Assembly (NCBI GenBank): GCA_902593165.1
Contig: CACJHI010000002.1
Coordinates: 48,842-112,841, forward strand
Length of the DNA stretch: 64,000 bases
Direction of reading: 5' to 3'
Source of the DNA: an uncultured Bacteroidota bacterium
Lineage (GTDB): Bacteria; Bacteroidota; Bacteroidia; Flavobacteriales; Flavobacteriaceae
Below, in pieces: positions 51,705 to 61,367 of the stretch; position 1 is the stretch's first letter, and the number at the start of each line of letters is the position of its first letter. The translations under genes and the position numbers were made by a program. The notes beneath the pieces were generated by a model that had not been told where the DNA came from, searched no databases, and saw nothing but the letters and a program-made list of their open reading frames with translations.

Positions 51705-52844
51705 ATGAAGACCAATTCAAATATTACCATAAAGAAAGTCGAAAGTAGTGATGAATTAAAAGAATTTGTCATGTTTCCACATAAACTTTATAAGGATTCA
51801 AAGTATTGGGTAGCTCCTATAACTAAAGAAGAATTAGAAGTATTAGACAAGAAAACAAATCCTGTATTTAGGAATGCAGTCGCTCATTATTTTTTAGCCT
51901 TAATAAATGGAGAAATAGTAGGAAGAATTGCTGCCCTAATTAACTGGGTTGAGGTAAATGATCTAAAAAAGAAGAAAGTTAGATTTGGTTGGTTTGACTT
52001 TATAGACAACAAAGATGTATCTAAAGCACTTCTTGATCAGGTTACAAAGATTGGAGTTGAAAATAATCTTGAATTTATTGAAGGACCTGTTGGATTTTCA
52101 AACATGGACAAGGCAGGTATGTTAATTAAAGGTTTTGAAAAGAAGAACACTATGATTACCCTTTATAATCATTCTTATTATAAAGATCATATGAAACAAC
52201 ATGGATATAAGAAACTAGCTGAGTGGGTTGAATATGAGCTTAAAATTGCTAATTATGAGGATTCTCCTGAAAAAGTTAAGAAGTTCTCTGACCTTATCTT
52301 AAAAAGGTATAAGCTAAAGAAGTTGAACTTTACTAAGACAGAACAAATAGTTCCTTATGTAGACCAAATGTTCTATCTACTTGGTAAGACTTATGATAAG
52401 CTTCAAACATTTGTTCCAATTCAAGATTATCAAATTGATCATTATAAAAAAAGATTCTTAAAATATATTAATCCTGGTTTTATTAAATGTGTTACTGATG
52501 AGAATGATGAACTGGTTGCGTTTGCTATAACAATGCCTTCTTTCTCGAATGCACTTAAAAAAATAAATGGAAATGTTGATTTAATTGGTAAACTTCGACT
52601 CTTGCATGCTAAAAACTTTAACCACAAAGGATCGCTTTACTTAATTGGTGTTAGGCCTGACTTTCAAAATAAAGGTGTGATTGCCATACTATTTAACGAA
52701 CTTCAGAAGTTTTATAATAAGTTTGGAATAACAGAGGTTGAGACGAATCCTGAACTTATTGAAAACACTGCAATACAGCAACTCTGGAAAAATTATGAAA
52801 ATAATCAACATAAAAACAGAGCTACTTTCACTAAAGAGATATAA
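51705..52844 (+). CDS. GNAT-fold protein (putative N-acyltransferase)
   Basis: EFVMFPHKLYKDSKYWVAP...; GSLYLIGVRPDFQNKGVIAILFNELQKFYNKFGITEVETNPELIENTAIQQLW. Confidence 0.75.
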   Translation: MKTNSNITIKKVESSDELKEFVMFPHKLYKDSKYWVAPITKEELEVLDKKTNPVFRNAVAHYFLALINGEIVGRIAALINWVEVNDLKKKKVRFGWFDFIDNKDVSKALLDQVTKIGVENNLEFIEGPVGFSNMDKAGMLIKGFEKKNTMITLYNHSYYKDHMKQHGYKKLAEWVEYELKIANYEDSPEKVKKFSDLILKRYKLKKLNFTKTEQIVPYVDQMFYLLGKTYDKLQTFVPIQDYQIDHYKKRFLKYINPGFIKCVTDENDELVAFAITMPSFSNALKKINGNVDLIGKLRLLHAKNFNHKGSLYLIGVRPDFQNKGVIAILFNELQKFYNKFGITEVETNPELIENTAIQQLWKNYENNQHKNRATFTKEI

Positions 52845-52846
52845 TA

Positions 52847-54244
52847 ATGTATAATGAGGGAACTATTATAGCTCTATCATCTCCTCCTGGCTCAGGGGCA
52901 ATTGCTATTATTAGGTTATCAGGTGAAGAGGCAATTAGTAAAACTGATATATTCTTTAAATCTAAATCAGGAAAGAAATTAGAACAGAGTGATGGATATT
53001 CAATAAGCTATGGTGATTTAGTTGAAGGTGATGAGGTAATAGATGAGGTAGTAGTAAGTGTATACAAGGCCCCTCACTCCTACACTGGTGAAAATATAAT
53101 TGAAATCTCATGTCATGGATCTAACTACATACAACAAAGGATTATTTCACTATTTACAAATTCTGGTGTAAGACTTGCAAACCCAGGTGAATTTACACTC
53201 AGAGCATATCTAAACAATAAGAAGGATTTATCACAAGCAGAGGCAGTAAGTGATTTAATTGCATCAGAATCAAAAGAGGCACATAGAATTGCTATGGAGC
53301 AGATGAGAGGTGGATACTCTGATGAAATAGAGGTTTTAAGAGAGAAACTAATACATTTTAAGTCATTGATTGAGTTAGAACTAGATTTCTCTGAGGAAGA
53401 TGTTGAATTTGCTGATAGAAGTGACTTAAAATCACTCCTGATTGAATTAGAGAGTAAATTATCTAGTCTTATTGAGTCTTTCTCATATGGTAATGTAATT
53501 AAAGAAGGTGTCACAGTAACAATAGCAGGAAAGCCTAATGCTGGTAAGTCATCACTTTTAAATGCCATAGTTAATGAAGACAAAGCTATAGTATCGGATA
53601 TCCCAGGAACAACAAGGGATGCAATAGAAGATATAACGACAATTAATGGTATCAAATTCAGATTTATTGATACTGCAGGTATAAGAGAAACTTCAGATAA
53701 GATTGAATCTATAGGTGTTGAAAAAGCAAAAAGTAAGATTGGTACCTCTAGAATATTAATTTATCTATTTGATAGGTCAGATATTACAGAAAAAGACCTA
53801 ATAAAGGAAGTCAAATCCTATGAAAGAGATGATTTACAGATATATCTTGTTGAAAATAAAATAGATTTATTAAAATATTCTAATACAGATAGTTATAAAG
53901 AAAATATAAAGTCATTAATTAATCAAAATAATATCACTTTTCATCGTATTTCTGCTCTTAACAGTGACCTTGTATCAGAATTAAAGGAAATGATATCAAA
54001 GAATCTCAATCTATCTTCCCAAGGCAATATAATTATCTCAAATTCTAGGCACTTAGAGGCTCTAAATAATTCTTTAAAAGCAATTGATTCTGTGAAAAGT
54101 GGATTAAAAGATGGATTATCTGGTGATTTACTTAGTATTGACCTTAATGATGCTATAATCAACATGTCAATTATTACAGGAAAAATTGATATAGATCAGG
54201 ATATACTCGGATCTATCTTTTCTAAGTTCTGTATTGGGAAGTAA
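52847..54244 (+). CDS. mnmE: tRNA modification GTPase MnmE/TrmE
   Basis: TIIALSSPPGSGAIAIIRLSG; GKPNAGKSSLLNAIVNEDKAIVSDIPGTTRD; C-terminal FSKFCIGK. Confidence 0.98.
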   Translation: MYNEGTIIALSSPPGSGAIAIIRLSGEEAISKTDIFFKSKSGKKLEQSDGYSISYGDLVEGDEVIDEVVVSVYKAPHSYTGENIIEISCHGSNYIQQRIISLFTNSGVRLANPGEFTLRAYLNNKKDLSQAEAVSDLIASESKEAHRIAMEQMRGGYSDEIEVLREKLIHFKSLIELELDFSEEDVEFADRSDLKSLLIELESKLSSLIESFSYGNVIKEGVTVTIAGKPNAGKSSLLNAIVNEDKAIVSDIPGTTRDAIEDITTINGIKFRFIDTAGIRETSDKIESIGVEKAKSKIGTSRILIYLFDRSDITEKDLIKEVKSYERDDLQIYLVENKIDLLKYSNTDSYKENIKSLINQNNITFHRISALNSDLVSELKEMISKNLNLSSQGNIIISNSRHLEALNNSLKAIDSVKSGLKDGLSGDLLSIDLNDAIINMSIITGKIDIDQDILGSIFSKFCIGK

Positions 54245-54260
54245 TTATTACTTTTATTTT

Positions 54261-54419
54261 ATGAAAGAAAAAACATATAATATCATAAGTTCTATATTAA
54301 TAGGAGTTATTATAGGAGTAGGATATTACTTTGATCTTAGTCTTTTAGAGCGTATTCTTGCAGTAATTATTATTGTGGGTTCGTTTTATTTACTCGTCAG
54401 AAAAAAATTAACCAAATGA
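54261..54419 (+). CDS. Two-TM microprotein (52 aa)
   Basis: MKEKTYNIISSILIGVIIGVGYYFDLSLLERILAVIIIVGSFYLLVRKKLTK. Confidence 0.55.
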   Translation: MKEKTYNIISSILIGVIIGVGYYFDLSLLERILAVIIIVGSFYLLVRKKLTK

Positions 54420-54519
54420 CAATAAACAGTCCTAGTCCTAATAAAATATAAATCCAGGTTTTTCTAGATATTTTATCAATTATCATCTGCGTAACTAAAT
54501 CAATTATAAAATCCAACAT
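54397..54519 (-). CDS. Putative single-TM microprotein (40 aa)
   Basis: MLDFIIDLVTQMIIDKISRKTWIYILLGLGLFIVIWLIFF; sits just after the symporter stop; below the ORF-track cutoff. Confidence 0.4.
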   Translation of the reverse strand: MLDFIIDLVTQMIIDKISRKTWIYILLGLGLFIVIWLIFF

Positions 54520-54521
54520 AC

Positions 54522-55388
54522 CTATAATTTTGAACTACCTAATCGCCACATAAGAATTCCCCCGGTAATAAACATCCATATTGAATATGCGCCAGTTGGA
54601 AGACCCATTTCGACATTATTTAATATAGTAGTAGCAATAACAAAAGCTAATGTTCCGTTTTGAATTCCACTTTCAATTGTAATTGAAATTTGACTTTTCC
54701 CTTTTATGCCAAAAACCTTAGCAGTCATATATCCTAAAGCCATTGTTGACAAATTCAGAAGTAATGTTGCCAATCCAACTTCTTTCATTGCCTCAACAAT
54801 TAAATCTTTGTTAGCAATCATGACAAGTAAGAAAATTATAATAAACAGAACAGTTGAGGCTATTCTCATAGGCCTTTCCATTCTTAAGGCAAAGGCTTCA
54901 TTTTTTTTACGAATTACCATGCCTATTGAAACAGGGATTACTGTTATTAATAAAATTTGAAGCATTGTTTGAAGTATAGGAAGTTCGATAACAACATCTG
55001 TCTCTCCGGTAAAATAAGAAATAGCCTCTGACAAAATGATCGGAATCGTAAAAACAGTTATTAAGCTTGCTAGGGCAGTTAAAGTAACAGATAGACCGAT
55101 ATTTCCTCTAGCAACTTGTGTAATAAGATTACTTGTGGGACCACCAGGACACAGAGAGAGTATCATAATTCCAATAGCCATAGATGAATTCAGATCAAAC
55201 AAAAGGATAATTAGAAATCCAATTAAAGGGAGAAAGACCAGCTGATTAAATAAACCGATAAGAACTTCCTTTGGATAAGCAAAAAGTCTACCAAAATCAC
55301 TAACTACAAGAGTTAGCCCCATACCAAACATAATAATTGCTAAAGAGATTGGTAAAAAGATTTGTGTGATAATCGTTGTTGCGTCCAT
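54522..55388 (-). CDS. Bile acid:sodium symporter family protein
   Basis: FGMGLTLVVSDFGRLFAYPKEVLIGLFNQLVFLPLIGF; LCPGGPTSNLITQVARGNIGLSVTLTALASL; ESGIQNGTLAFVIA. Confidence 0.94.
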   Translation of the reverse strand: MDATTIITQIFLPISLAIIMFGMGLTLVVSDFGRLFAYPKEVLIGLFNQLVFLPLIGFLIILLFDLNSSMAIGIMILSLCPGGPTSNLITQVARGNIGLSVTLTALASLITVFTIPIILSEAISYFTGETDVVIELPILQTMLQILLITVIPVSIGMVIRKKNEAFALRMERPMRIASTVLFIIIFLLVMIANKDLIVEAMKEVGLATLLLNLSTMALGYMTAKVFGIKGKSQISITIESGIQNGTLAFVIATTILNNVEMGLPTGAYSIWMFITGGILMWRLGSSKL

Positions 55389-55409
55389 ATTAATTAAATC
55401 TACCGTACA

Positions 55410-55574
55410 TTATTTCTTATTCAAATATGCTGGGAATATCCATAGTGCTAGTAGTACCATTGAGAAAAAAAGAGCATTTGACCAGTCTTTATCAATTAAA
55501 AATAGTATAATAACACCAATCAATATTGAACCAGAAACAATACTTACAAGTTTTATGAGCTTTTCTTTATTCAT
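55410..55574 (-). CDS. Two-TM microprotein (54 aa)
   Basis: MNKEKLIKLVSIVSGSILIGVIILFLIDKDWSNALFFSMVLLALWIFPAYLNKK; ORF-track start (55622) would overlap the upstream small ORF. Confidence 0.55.
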   Translation of the reverse strand: MNKEKLIKLVSIVSGSILIGVIILFLIDKDWSNALFFSMVLLALWIFPAYLNKK

Positions 55575-55578
55575 TGAA

Positions 55579-55737
55579 TTATTTACTTTTCTTTTTATCA
55601 AATAATGGTATGCAAGTAACAAATAAGAAGATCAGAGACATTATAAGTACATCTTCTGCGTTATTTATTATACCATAAATAATTCCACCAACCTGAACAA
55701 TAATTCCAAATATTGCAATTTTTTGTAGTGTCTTCAT
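55579..55737 (-). CDS. Two-TM microprotein (52 aa)
   Basis: MKTLQKIAIFGIIVQVGGIIYGIINNAEDVLIMSLIFLFVTCIPLFDKKKSK; missing from the ORF track (size cutoff). Confidence 0.55.
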   Translation of the reverse strand: MKTLQKIAIFGIIVQVGGIIYGIINNAEDVLIMSLIFLFVTCIPLFDKKKSK

Positions 55738-55745
55738 TTATATAA

Positions 55746-56201
55746 CTATCTTCTAACATAGCCACCAATTGACTCTCTATACTCTATAATAAATCCATTT
55801 TCAGAAGCAAATTCTTTAAACTCATCTGTTGCATTTCCAATAGTAATAAACGATTCAATTTCAAACATTTCAAAAAATTTATCAAAGTTTGGTCCATTTA
55901 TAAAATCAATGCCATGCTGAATCCCATCTTCACTATTATTATATCTCTCAATTAAAGTAACTTTCTTGCCATCTTCAGACATATAATAACCGTATACAGT
56001 TGAAGGTTCTCGCTCAACTATGAAGTCTGACAAATATTGAGTGAAGTCCTTTACTTCTTCTTTTGAATTTTCTTTTGTATTAAGTTCTATAATAAAAGTG
56101 ATTTCGTCTGAATCTGAATTATCAAGCACAATAAGCTCTTTATCTAATTGTTGGCAGCTGTAAATAGTAAAAACAATAAAAAGTGTGAGTATTTTTTTCA
56201 T
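55746..56201 (-). CDS. Lipoprotein with ABM-like (dimeric alpha/beta barrel) domain
   Basis: Lipobox FTIYSCQQ; KKVTLIERYNNSEDGIQHGIDFINGPNFDKFFEMFEIESFITIGNATDEFKEF; matches the 62630-63013 protein by eye. Confidence 0.65.
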   Translation of the reverse strand: MKKILTLFIVFTIYSCQQLDKELIVLDNSDSDEITFIIELNTKENSKEEVKDFTQYLSDFIVEREPSTVYGYYMSEDGKKVTLIERYNNSEDGIQHGIDFINGPNFDKFFEMFEIESFITIGNATDEFKEFASENGFIIEYRESIGGYVRR

Positions 56202-56262
56202 ATGACTAATTTACAAAACCTAATTAACTTTCGATTTCAACAAATAACTCTAACTTTATAGC

Positions 56263-56463
56263 ATGGAATACTTTTGGAAAATAATTGGAACATTGAGTAT
56301 TTTACTTGTCTTTTTTGGCAGCATGTATAATCTGTTTGCAGCTGAAGAATATGCCAAAAAGAAACTTAACTATATTCCTGCTATATTGAGATATATAGCA
56401 TATGGTATAGGAATCTTTTGTTCAGGATACGTAATAAATCTAATTACCAATAGCTTTACATAA
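56263..56463 (+). CDS. Small membrane protein (66 aa)
   Basis: MEYFWKIIGTLSILLVFFGSMYNLFAAEEYAKKKLNYIPAILRYIAYGIGIFCSGYVINLITNSFT. Confidence 0.55.
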   Translation: MEYFWKIIGTLSILLVFFGSMYNLFAAEEYAKKKLNYIPAILRYIAYGIGIFCSGYVINLITNSFT

Positions 56464-56559
56464 TATTAGGGAGACTTAATTATTTATTTAATCTAAAGTG
56501 AGGTAAACTATGATTAAACTATTAGATTCAATTAGTAAAAAAATTGATTGAGAAGATAT

Positions 56560-56751
56560 CTAATTCTTTATTTTAGGAATTAAGTATTCTAATACAAAAA
56601 AAACCAAACAGCATATACCTACTGCTATAAGATATCCACTATCATCAGTTGTATCAATAAAACTATCAAATATCATTGATGATAGTACTAATCCAGTAAA
56701 TAGTATAAAATAAAAGAGGGCTTTTTTTATTAAGCTTTCAAAAAATTTCAT
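56560..56751 (-). CDS. Two-TM small membrane protein (63 aa)
   Basis: MKFFESLIKKALFYFILFTGLVLSSMIFDSFIDTTDDSGYLIAVGICCLVFFVLEYLIPKIKN. Confidence 0.55.
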   Translation of the reverse strand: MKFFESLIKKALFYFILFTGLVLSSMIFDSFIDTTDDSGYLIAVGICCLVFFVLEYLIPKIKN

Positions 56752-56822
56752 TTTTAAATATACTTATATAGTTTAACTTTAATGATAGAAAAGAGATGGC
56801 TTGAATTTTCTATATTAGATTT

Positions 56823-57059
56823 ATGAAAATTATCCAAAATTTTATAAATCAAAAAATTTACGTATTTATTCCATTATGGGTATTTGGTTTTTTTGTCCTA
56901 TTTTCTTTTGACTTATTTATAGAGGGTGTTGTCTTTGAATGGTTAAATTGGAACGGAACAACAAAAAATGATTGGTTTTTTATTTTATGGTGGGGATTTA
57001 ATTTTCTATGGTTTTGTTTCGGGATTATTAATATATATTTCAAACTTAAAAAGAAATAG
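56823..57059 (+). CDS. Small membrane protein (78 aa)
   Basis: MKIIQNFINQKIYVFIPLWVFGFFVLFSFDLFIEGVVFEWLNWNGTTKNDWFFILWWGFNFLWFCFGIINIYFKLKKK. Confidence 0.6.
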   Translation: MKIIQNFINQKIYVFIPLWVFGFFVLFSFDLFIEGVVFEWLNWNGTTKNDWFFILWWGFNFLWFCFGIINIYFKLKKK

Positions 57060-57075
57060 ATTAAACCTCCATTAA

Positions 57076-57699
57076 TTATGGTTTAGTTTTAACCGAATTA
57101 GGTGTCACAACTCCTGCTGAGATAACTAATTTGAATGCCTCTTCAACACTAATATCAAGTTCTAATGCATCTTTTTTGGGTATTAAGACAAAAAAACCTG
57201 AAGTTGGATTAGGAGTAGTTGGTACAAAAAGATTTATAATTTCTTCACCAATAACAGATTCAGCCTGACCTCTATAATCTCCGGATTGAAATGCAATTAC
57301 CCAAATCCCCTTATTTGGATATTGAATTAAATATGCCTTTTTAAAACTTTGAGATGAAGTATTTAATACTGTATCAGAAACTTTTTTTAGTATGTTGTAT
57401 ATGTTTCGAAAACCTGGAATTCTATTAAGTAGTTTTTCCCAAAGCGCTACTAATCTTCGTCCTAATATATTAGTAACCAATACACCTGTTATAAGTATAA
57501 TTATGAATAACAGGATAATTCCAGAACCTGGTATGCTTGTATTCAAATTAAAAATAGCTTCTGGTAAATATTCTTGCGGAACAAGACTATTTATAAACTC
57601 TAAGAAGAACTTAATTACAATAACTGTAAGAATTAAAGGGATCCAAAAAAGAAGGCCTGAAATAAGGTAATTTCTTAATCGTGTCAATATTTTTAACAT
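57076..57699 (-). CDS. DUF502-family membrane protein
   Basis: LRNYLISGLLFWIPLILTVIVIKFFLEFINSLVP; GRRLVALWEKLLNRIPGFRNIYNILKKVSDTV; FVPTTPNPTSGFFVLIP. Confidence 0.93.
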   Translation of the reverse strand: MLKILTRLRNYLISGLLFWIPLILTVIVIKFFLEFINSLVPQEYLPEAIFNLNTSIPGSGIILLFIIILITGVLVTNILGRRLVALWEKLLNRIPGFRNIYNILKKVSDTVLNTSSQSFKKAYLIQYPNKGIWVIAFQSGDYRGQAESVIGEEIINLFVPTTPNPTSGFFVLIPKKDALELDISVEEAFKLVISAGVVTPNSVKTKP

Positions 57700-57744
57700 A
57701 CTTGTTGTATTTGCATTAATGATATTCTAAATATATATAAATAA

Positions 57745-58416
57745 TTATATAATAGACTCCCCATTTAAATTTGTCGTAAGTACTTCCGACATGTAATCAA
57801 AAAAGGGTCTAATTGACTCAAAATAATTAACTAGTTCTTTCTGAAAGTTATTATCAAGGATATCATCTTCTTTTAATTTTTTGATAAATACAAACTGCTT
57901 TTTTTTAATCATGTCTATATGCTCATGATCTTTATTGAAGCCTTTAGGTGATGTTTTAACTTCCTCTCCTTTTATTTCTCCCCAGATATCTTTAATTTTT
58001 TTTTGATTTATTATGCTCTTAAATTCTTCACCATCTATTTCTATCTCTTTTCTAATTCTTAGTAAATCTTCTTTATTTGGATTCCAAAAACCTACCGCCA
58101 CAAAACTTTCATCTGCAGATATTTCAAGATAATAACCACCTCTAAGCTCAGGTTTTGATCTATGAAAAGCCATACCAATGTTTTTTTTAAATGGGGTCTT
58201 ATCTTTTGAAAACCTTAAATCTCTATATATTCTAAAAATTTTTAATTTTTCAATATCATCTTTAAGGTTAAGAGTGTCTTTCACCTCTTGTGCAAAAGTT
58301 TTTATATCAAATTGAATAGCTTTAAACTGGTCTTTATTATGGTTGAACCAGTCTCTATTGTTATTTAACTTAAGTTCCTTTAAAAAACTAACTGTGTTTT
58401 TTGGTATTACTTGCAT
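57745..58416 (-). CDS. DUF2461/TIGR02453-family protein
   Basis: TVSFLKELKLNNNRDWFNHNKDQFKAIQFD; FRIYRDLRFSKDKTPFKKNIGMAFH; GGYYLEISADESFVAVGFWNP. Confidence 0.92.
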   Translation of the reverse strand: MQVIPKNTVSFLKELKLNNNRDWFNHNKDQFKAIQFDIKTFAQEVKDTLNLKDDIEKLKIFRIYRDLRFSKDKTPFKKNIGMAFHRSKPELRGGYYLEISADESFVAVGFWNPNKEDLLRIRKEIEIDGEEFKSIINQKKIKDIWGEIKGEEVKTSPKGFNKDHEHIDMIKKKQFVFIKKLKEDDILDNNFQKELVNYFESIRPFFDYMSEVLTTNLNGESII

Positions 58417-58439
58417 TAAATTAATTTACAACTTAATTA

Positions 58440-59117
58440 TTAATTTAAATTTGGCAATTTATTGATTTCCCATAAGCACAAGGATTTATCGACATATATT
58501 CCATCCATTTCCTGACACTTTTCATTAATAGTTACCAAAGGTTTTGGAAAATTAAATGGCTCCTTTTCAAGATTAATTGGCCTCCAATCTGCTGTATATA
58601 TATCAATATTCTTTTCTACATTAACAAAAGAAGTGCTCACAAGGTATTTTGATCTAGATTGTTTAATTCTAAATATTGATTTTTTTATGTCTTCAATAGA
58701 AAAATGAACAAGGCAATCTCTAACAATCATCAAATCAGCCTTATCTAATTTTGAATCTGTTATGTCAGAGTGAAAAAAGCTGATATTAGATTTTTTAAAT
58801 TTTTTGTTGTTATCTTTTATAACTGATCTAACAATATCATAACCTCTATAATTTATATTTTTCAAGTCCATTTTTGACATCCAGTTAAAATCACCACATG
58901 GGACATCTATAATTGATTTTATTCTATATTCTTTAATGATATATTCTAATGCTTTTAAAGCCTCTTTGGTATTTTCAATTTCTGAACCTATGCCTGATCT
59001 ACTTTCGTCACTTTCCCAGTAGTTTTCATTATATATAAGTTCAAACCTTTCTTGTATAGAAAGATTTGAAAATTTTGACTTTGAAAAGTTATTGTAATAA
59101 GATATTTTTTTACCCAT
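58440..59117 (-). CDS. Class I SAM-dependent methyltransferase-like protein
   Basis: IKSIIDVPCGDFNWMSKMDLKNINYRGYDIVRSVI; DLMIVRDCLVHFS. Confidence 0.85.
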   Translation of the reverse strand: MGKKISYYNNFSKSKFSNLSIQERFELIYNENYWESDESRSGIGSEIENTKEALKALEYIIKEYRIKSIIDVPCGDFNWMSKMDLKNINYRGYDIVRSVIKDNNKKFKKSNISFFHSDITDSKLDKADLMIVRDCLVHFSIEDIKKSIFRIKQSRSKYLVSTSFVNVEKNIDIYTADWRPINLEKEPFNFPKPLVTINEKCQEMDGIYVDKSLCLWEINKLPNLN

Positions 59118-59145
59118 TAGATCTTTTGATACATAATCAAAACAA

Positions 59146-59168
59146 AAAAGCCCTTAATAAGGGCTTTT
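59146..59168 (-). terminator. Rho-independent terminator-like hairpin
   Basis: AAAAGCCCTTA/TAAGGGCTTTT near-perfect inverted repeat with flanking A/T tracts, just downstream of the minus-strand gene ending at 59188. Confidence 0.8.
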
Positions 59169-59187
59169 AAGTCTATTTAGTTTAATA

Positions 59188-59619
59188 TTAATTGCCGGAG
59201 TGTAGTTCATAATATTTGACATCTGCAGTTTCTCCGAGAATATCGACATCCCACATTACAAAATTCATTGCACCATTACTAACATCATCAATAAAATAGA
59301 ATTTAATTAATGCACCATCTCTTTTCCAACTTCCATTTAAAGGTGATGATAAAAGTGTCCCGTCATTAAGAATTGTTCTTGCCTGACCATCTAGAGTTCC
59401 ACTTGTTTTAGAATTATCTCCAGATATAAGTTTCATTGAAACAAAAACTTTACCATAACCAGTAATGTCTCCTTTAAATCTCATCTTAGAATAACCATCA
59501 CCTGGAGTAACAGATTCTATATTAAGAACTCCCCCACCTTGAGGAGAAGATAAATCTTGTGAATAAGTCACGAATGTTCCTATCAATGCAAAGGATAGAG
59601 TAAGTATTATTTTTTTCAT
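59188..59619 (-). CDS. Secreted protein of unknown function
   Basis: Signal peptide MKKIILTLSFALIGTFVTYSQ; glycine-rich beta-like mature region. Confidence 0.65.
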   Translation of the reverse strand: MKKIILTLSFALIGTFVTYSQDLSSPQGGGVLNIESVTPGDGYSKMRFKGDITGYGKVFVSMKLISGDNSKTSGTLDGQARTILNDGTLLSSPLNGSWKRDGALIKFYFIDDVSNGAMNFVMWDVDILGETADVKYYELHSGN

Positions 59620-59702
59620 TTTAATTGGATTTAAGATTAAATTCTAAATTAAAAAATATTCATAATAGAACCTATTTCTTCTCTACTGAAATAATCTAAT
59701 GA

Positions 59703-60143
59703 TTAGTCTCTTTTTTTACTAAACTCTAAAATAGGAGTCTTTATACCAATAGTCTTCATCATATCTGATTGATTGTAAAAGACTTTGAGTTTTCTATTTT
59801 TAAAAAGTTTATAATCAATCCCAAAGTAAGGTTCTGAATCCATCTTGGGGTTCATTTCTTTCATAAAGCCACCTACAACATTTAGTCTACCTAAATTATA
59901 TTTTACATTGTACATGATCTCATAATCATTATCTATTTCAAATGGAGTAATCATGACTCCAAGTCCTAATGAGACTTTTGGAAATAACTTATAGCTAGTA
60001 CCCAAGCCTAATTTAGAGATATCGTTCTCTACATCATGTGCAACTGCAAAACCCATCTCTACCTGAGAATACATGTTTAAAGAAATAAAAGTAAAGAGTA
60101 ATATTAAAATGTTTTTCATAATTGAGTTTTTTTTAAAGTACAA
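59703..60143 (-). CDS. Secreted/outer-membrane-like protein of unknown function
   Basis: Signal ILILLFTFISLNMYSQ; beta-rich alternation (VEMGFAVAHDVENDISKLGLGTSYKLFPKVSLGLGVMI). Start may be 60119 (MKNILIL). Confidence 0.6.
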   Translation of the reverse strand: MYFKKNSIMKNILILLFTFISLNMYSQVEMGFAVAHDVENDISKLGLGTSYKLFPKVSLGLGVMITPFEIDNDYEIMYNVKYNLGRLNVVGGFMKEMNPKMDSEPYFGIDYKLFKNRKLKVFYNQSDMMKTIGIKTPILEFSKKRD

Positions 60144-60878
60144 TTAAAATTTAACTTTTGATACATATAGGATTCCTTTCTCTAATAATTTAATGAACCT
60201 ATTATCTTTATAGACCTCATTTGTATGTCCAAGACCAGTATAAAAAGATCTTCCACCATCATATTCATGATACCATGTTATAGGGTGATAATCGGGATGA
60301 TCTCCCCCTTCATAAGAGGATTCGTCTAAATTCAACAATATTTTAATATTTTCATTTGTATAGTTGAGGTTATACCACTCATCTTCAATCTTCCACTCTG
60401 AATCTAAATGATTCGTTATTTTATTTTCTATTGTTATAATTTTAGCAGGCATAACATCTGGATGACTTCTAAAATATGCGCCAACAAGATTTCCGTACCA
60501 ATCCCAATCATACTCGGTATCTGCAGCTGAATGAACTCCAAGAAATCCTCTACCACTTCTTATAAATTCTTCCATTACATTCTGCTCTTTATTAGAAAGA
60601 ATATTTCCAGTTGTATTGAGGAAAACTATTGAATTGATATTCTTGAGGTTATCATAAGTAATTACACTTGAATCATCAGAGTAATAAACATTAAAATTAT
60701 TTTTATTACCAATATCTTCTATTAGGTTTAGACCTGATCCAATGGATTCATGAACCCAACCCTCAGTCTCTGTTATAACAAGAATTGAAAAAGAATTGGT
60801 GTCTGAACAATTTAGACAGTTTATATCTACATCAGATTGGATTAAAAAGGTTGAGAGTAAAAATAAACTTAACTTCAT
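60144..60878 (-). CDS. Secreted ThuA-like (trehalose utilization) domain protein
   Basis: ILVITETEGWVHESIGSGLNLIEDIG; RGFLGVHSAADTEYDWDWYGNLVGAYFRSHPD; HEYDGGRSFYTGLGHTNEVY. Confidence 0.92.
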   Translation of the reverse strand: MKLSLFLLSTFLIQSDVDINCLNCSDTNSFSILVITETEGWVHESIGSGLNLIEDIGNKNNFNVYYSDDSSVITYDNLKNINSIVFLNTTGNILSNKEQNVMEEFIRSGRGFLGVHSAADTEYDWDWYGNLVGAYFRSHPDVMPAKIITIENKITNHLDSEWKIEDEWYNLNYTNENIKILLNLDESSYEGGDHPDYHPITWYHEYDGGRSFYTGLGHTNEVYKDNRFIKLLEKGILYVSKVKF

Positions 60879-60900
60879 TTCTAGAGATTAAGCGTTAAAG

Positions 60901-61353
60901 TTATTTATCAAAAACTTTCTTTAATTGCCCCTTTGTTAACCAGGTCCATTTAACTTCACTAGAACCATTTGCAGTATATAATATTTTAATCTGTCCTGAG
61001 GTTAATCTTGAAAGACCTAGCTTTCCTCTGTCTAAGTCAATATATTTAATGGGATCATTCCTTTTCATTTTAGAACCCATTAAAATCTCATTATAAAGAT
61101 CATCTAATTCTTGATCTGTAGCTATAAACCTAACATTTGCCATATCTTTCATCTGGGGAAATTCTAAATTTTGATATTTTAAATTATAAATATTTTCATC
61201 GTTTATAACTTGTTTTGTCAACTCGATATATTTATATAATGTTGAAATTTTTCCAATTGTTTCAACTGAATAACCAGAAGAGCTTTGGTCAACTTGGGCA
61301 TAAGAAAAAGTGCATGCAAAAATGGCAATTAATGCAAATAATGGTTTTTTCAT
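60901..61353 (-). CDS. Secreted protein of unknown function
   Basis: Signal peptide MKKPLFALIAIFACTFSYAQ. Confidence 0.6.
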   Translation of the reverse strand: MKKPLFALIAIFACTFSYAQVDQSSSGYSVETIGKISTLYKYIELTKQVINDENIYNLKYQNLEFPQMKDMANVRFIATDQELDDLYNEILMGSKMKRNDPIKYIDLDRGKLGLSRLTSGQIKILYTANGSSEVKWTWLTKGQLKKVFDK

Positions 61354-61367
61354 AAACCTAAATTTAA

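Noticed and set aside
53125-54165. Minus-strand ORFs (176 aa at 53125-53655, 74 aa at 53941-54165)
   Set aside because: Shadow ORFs antisense to mnmE; Ser/Ile/Leu-rich translations typical of antisense AT-rich coding DNA.
56511-56552. ATG...TGA 13-codon ORF (MIKLLDSISKKID)
   Set aside because: Too short to distinguish from chance in AT-rich sequence.
57062-57082. TAAACC...GGTTTA inverted repeat between convergent genes
   Set aside because: Short 6-bp stem with large loop, overlapping the DUF502 stop codon; too weak to call.
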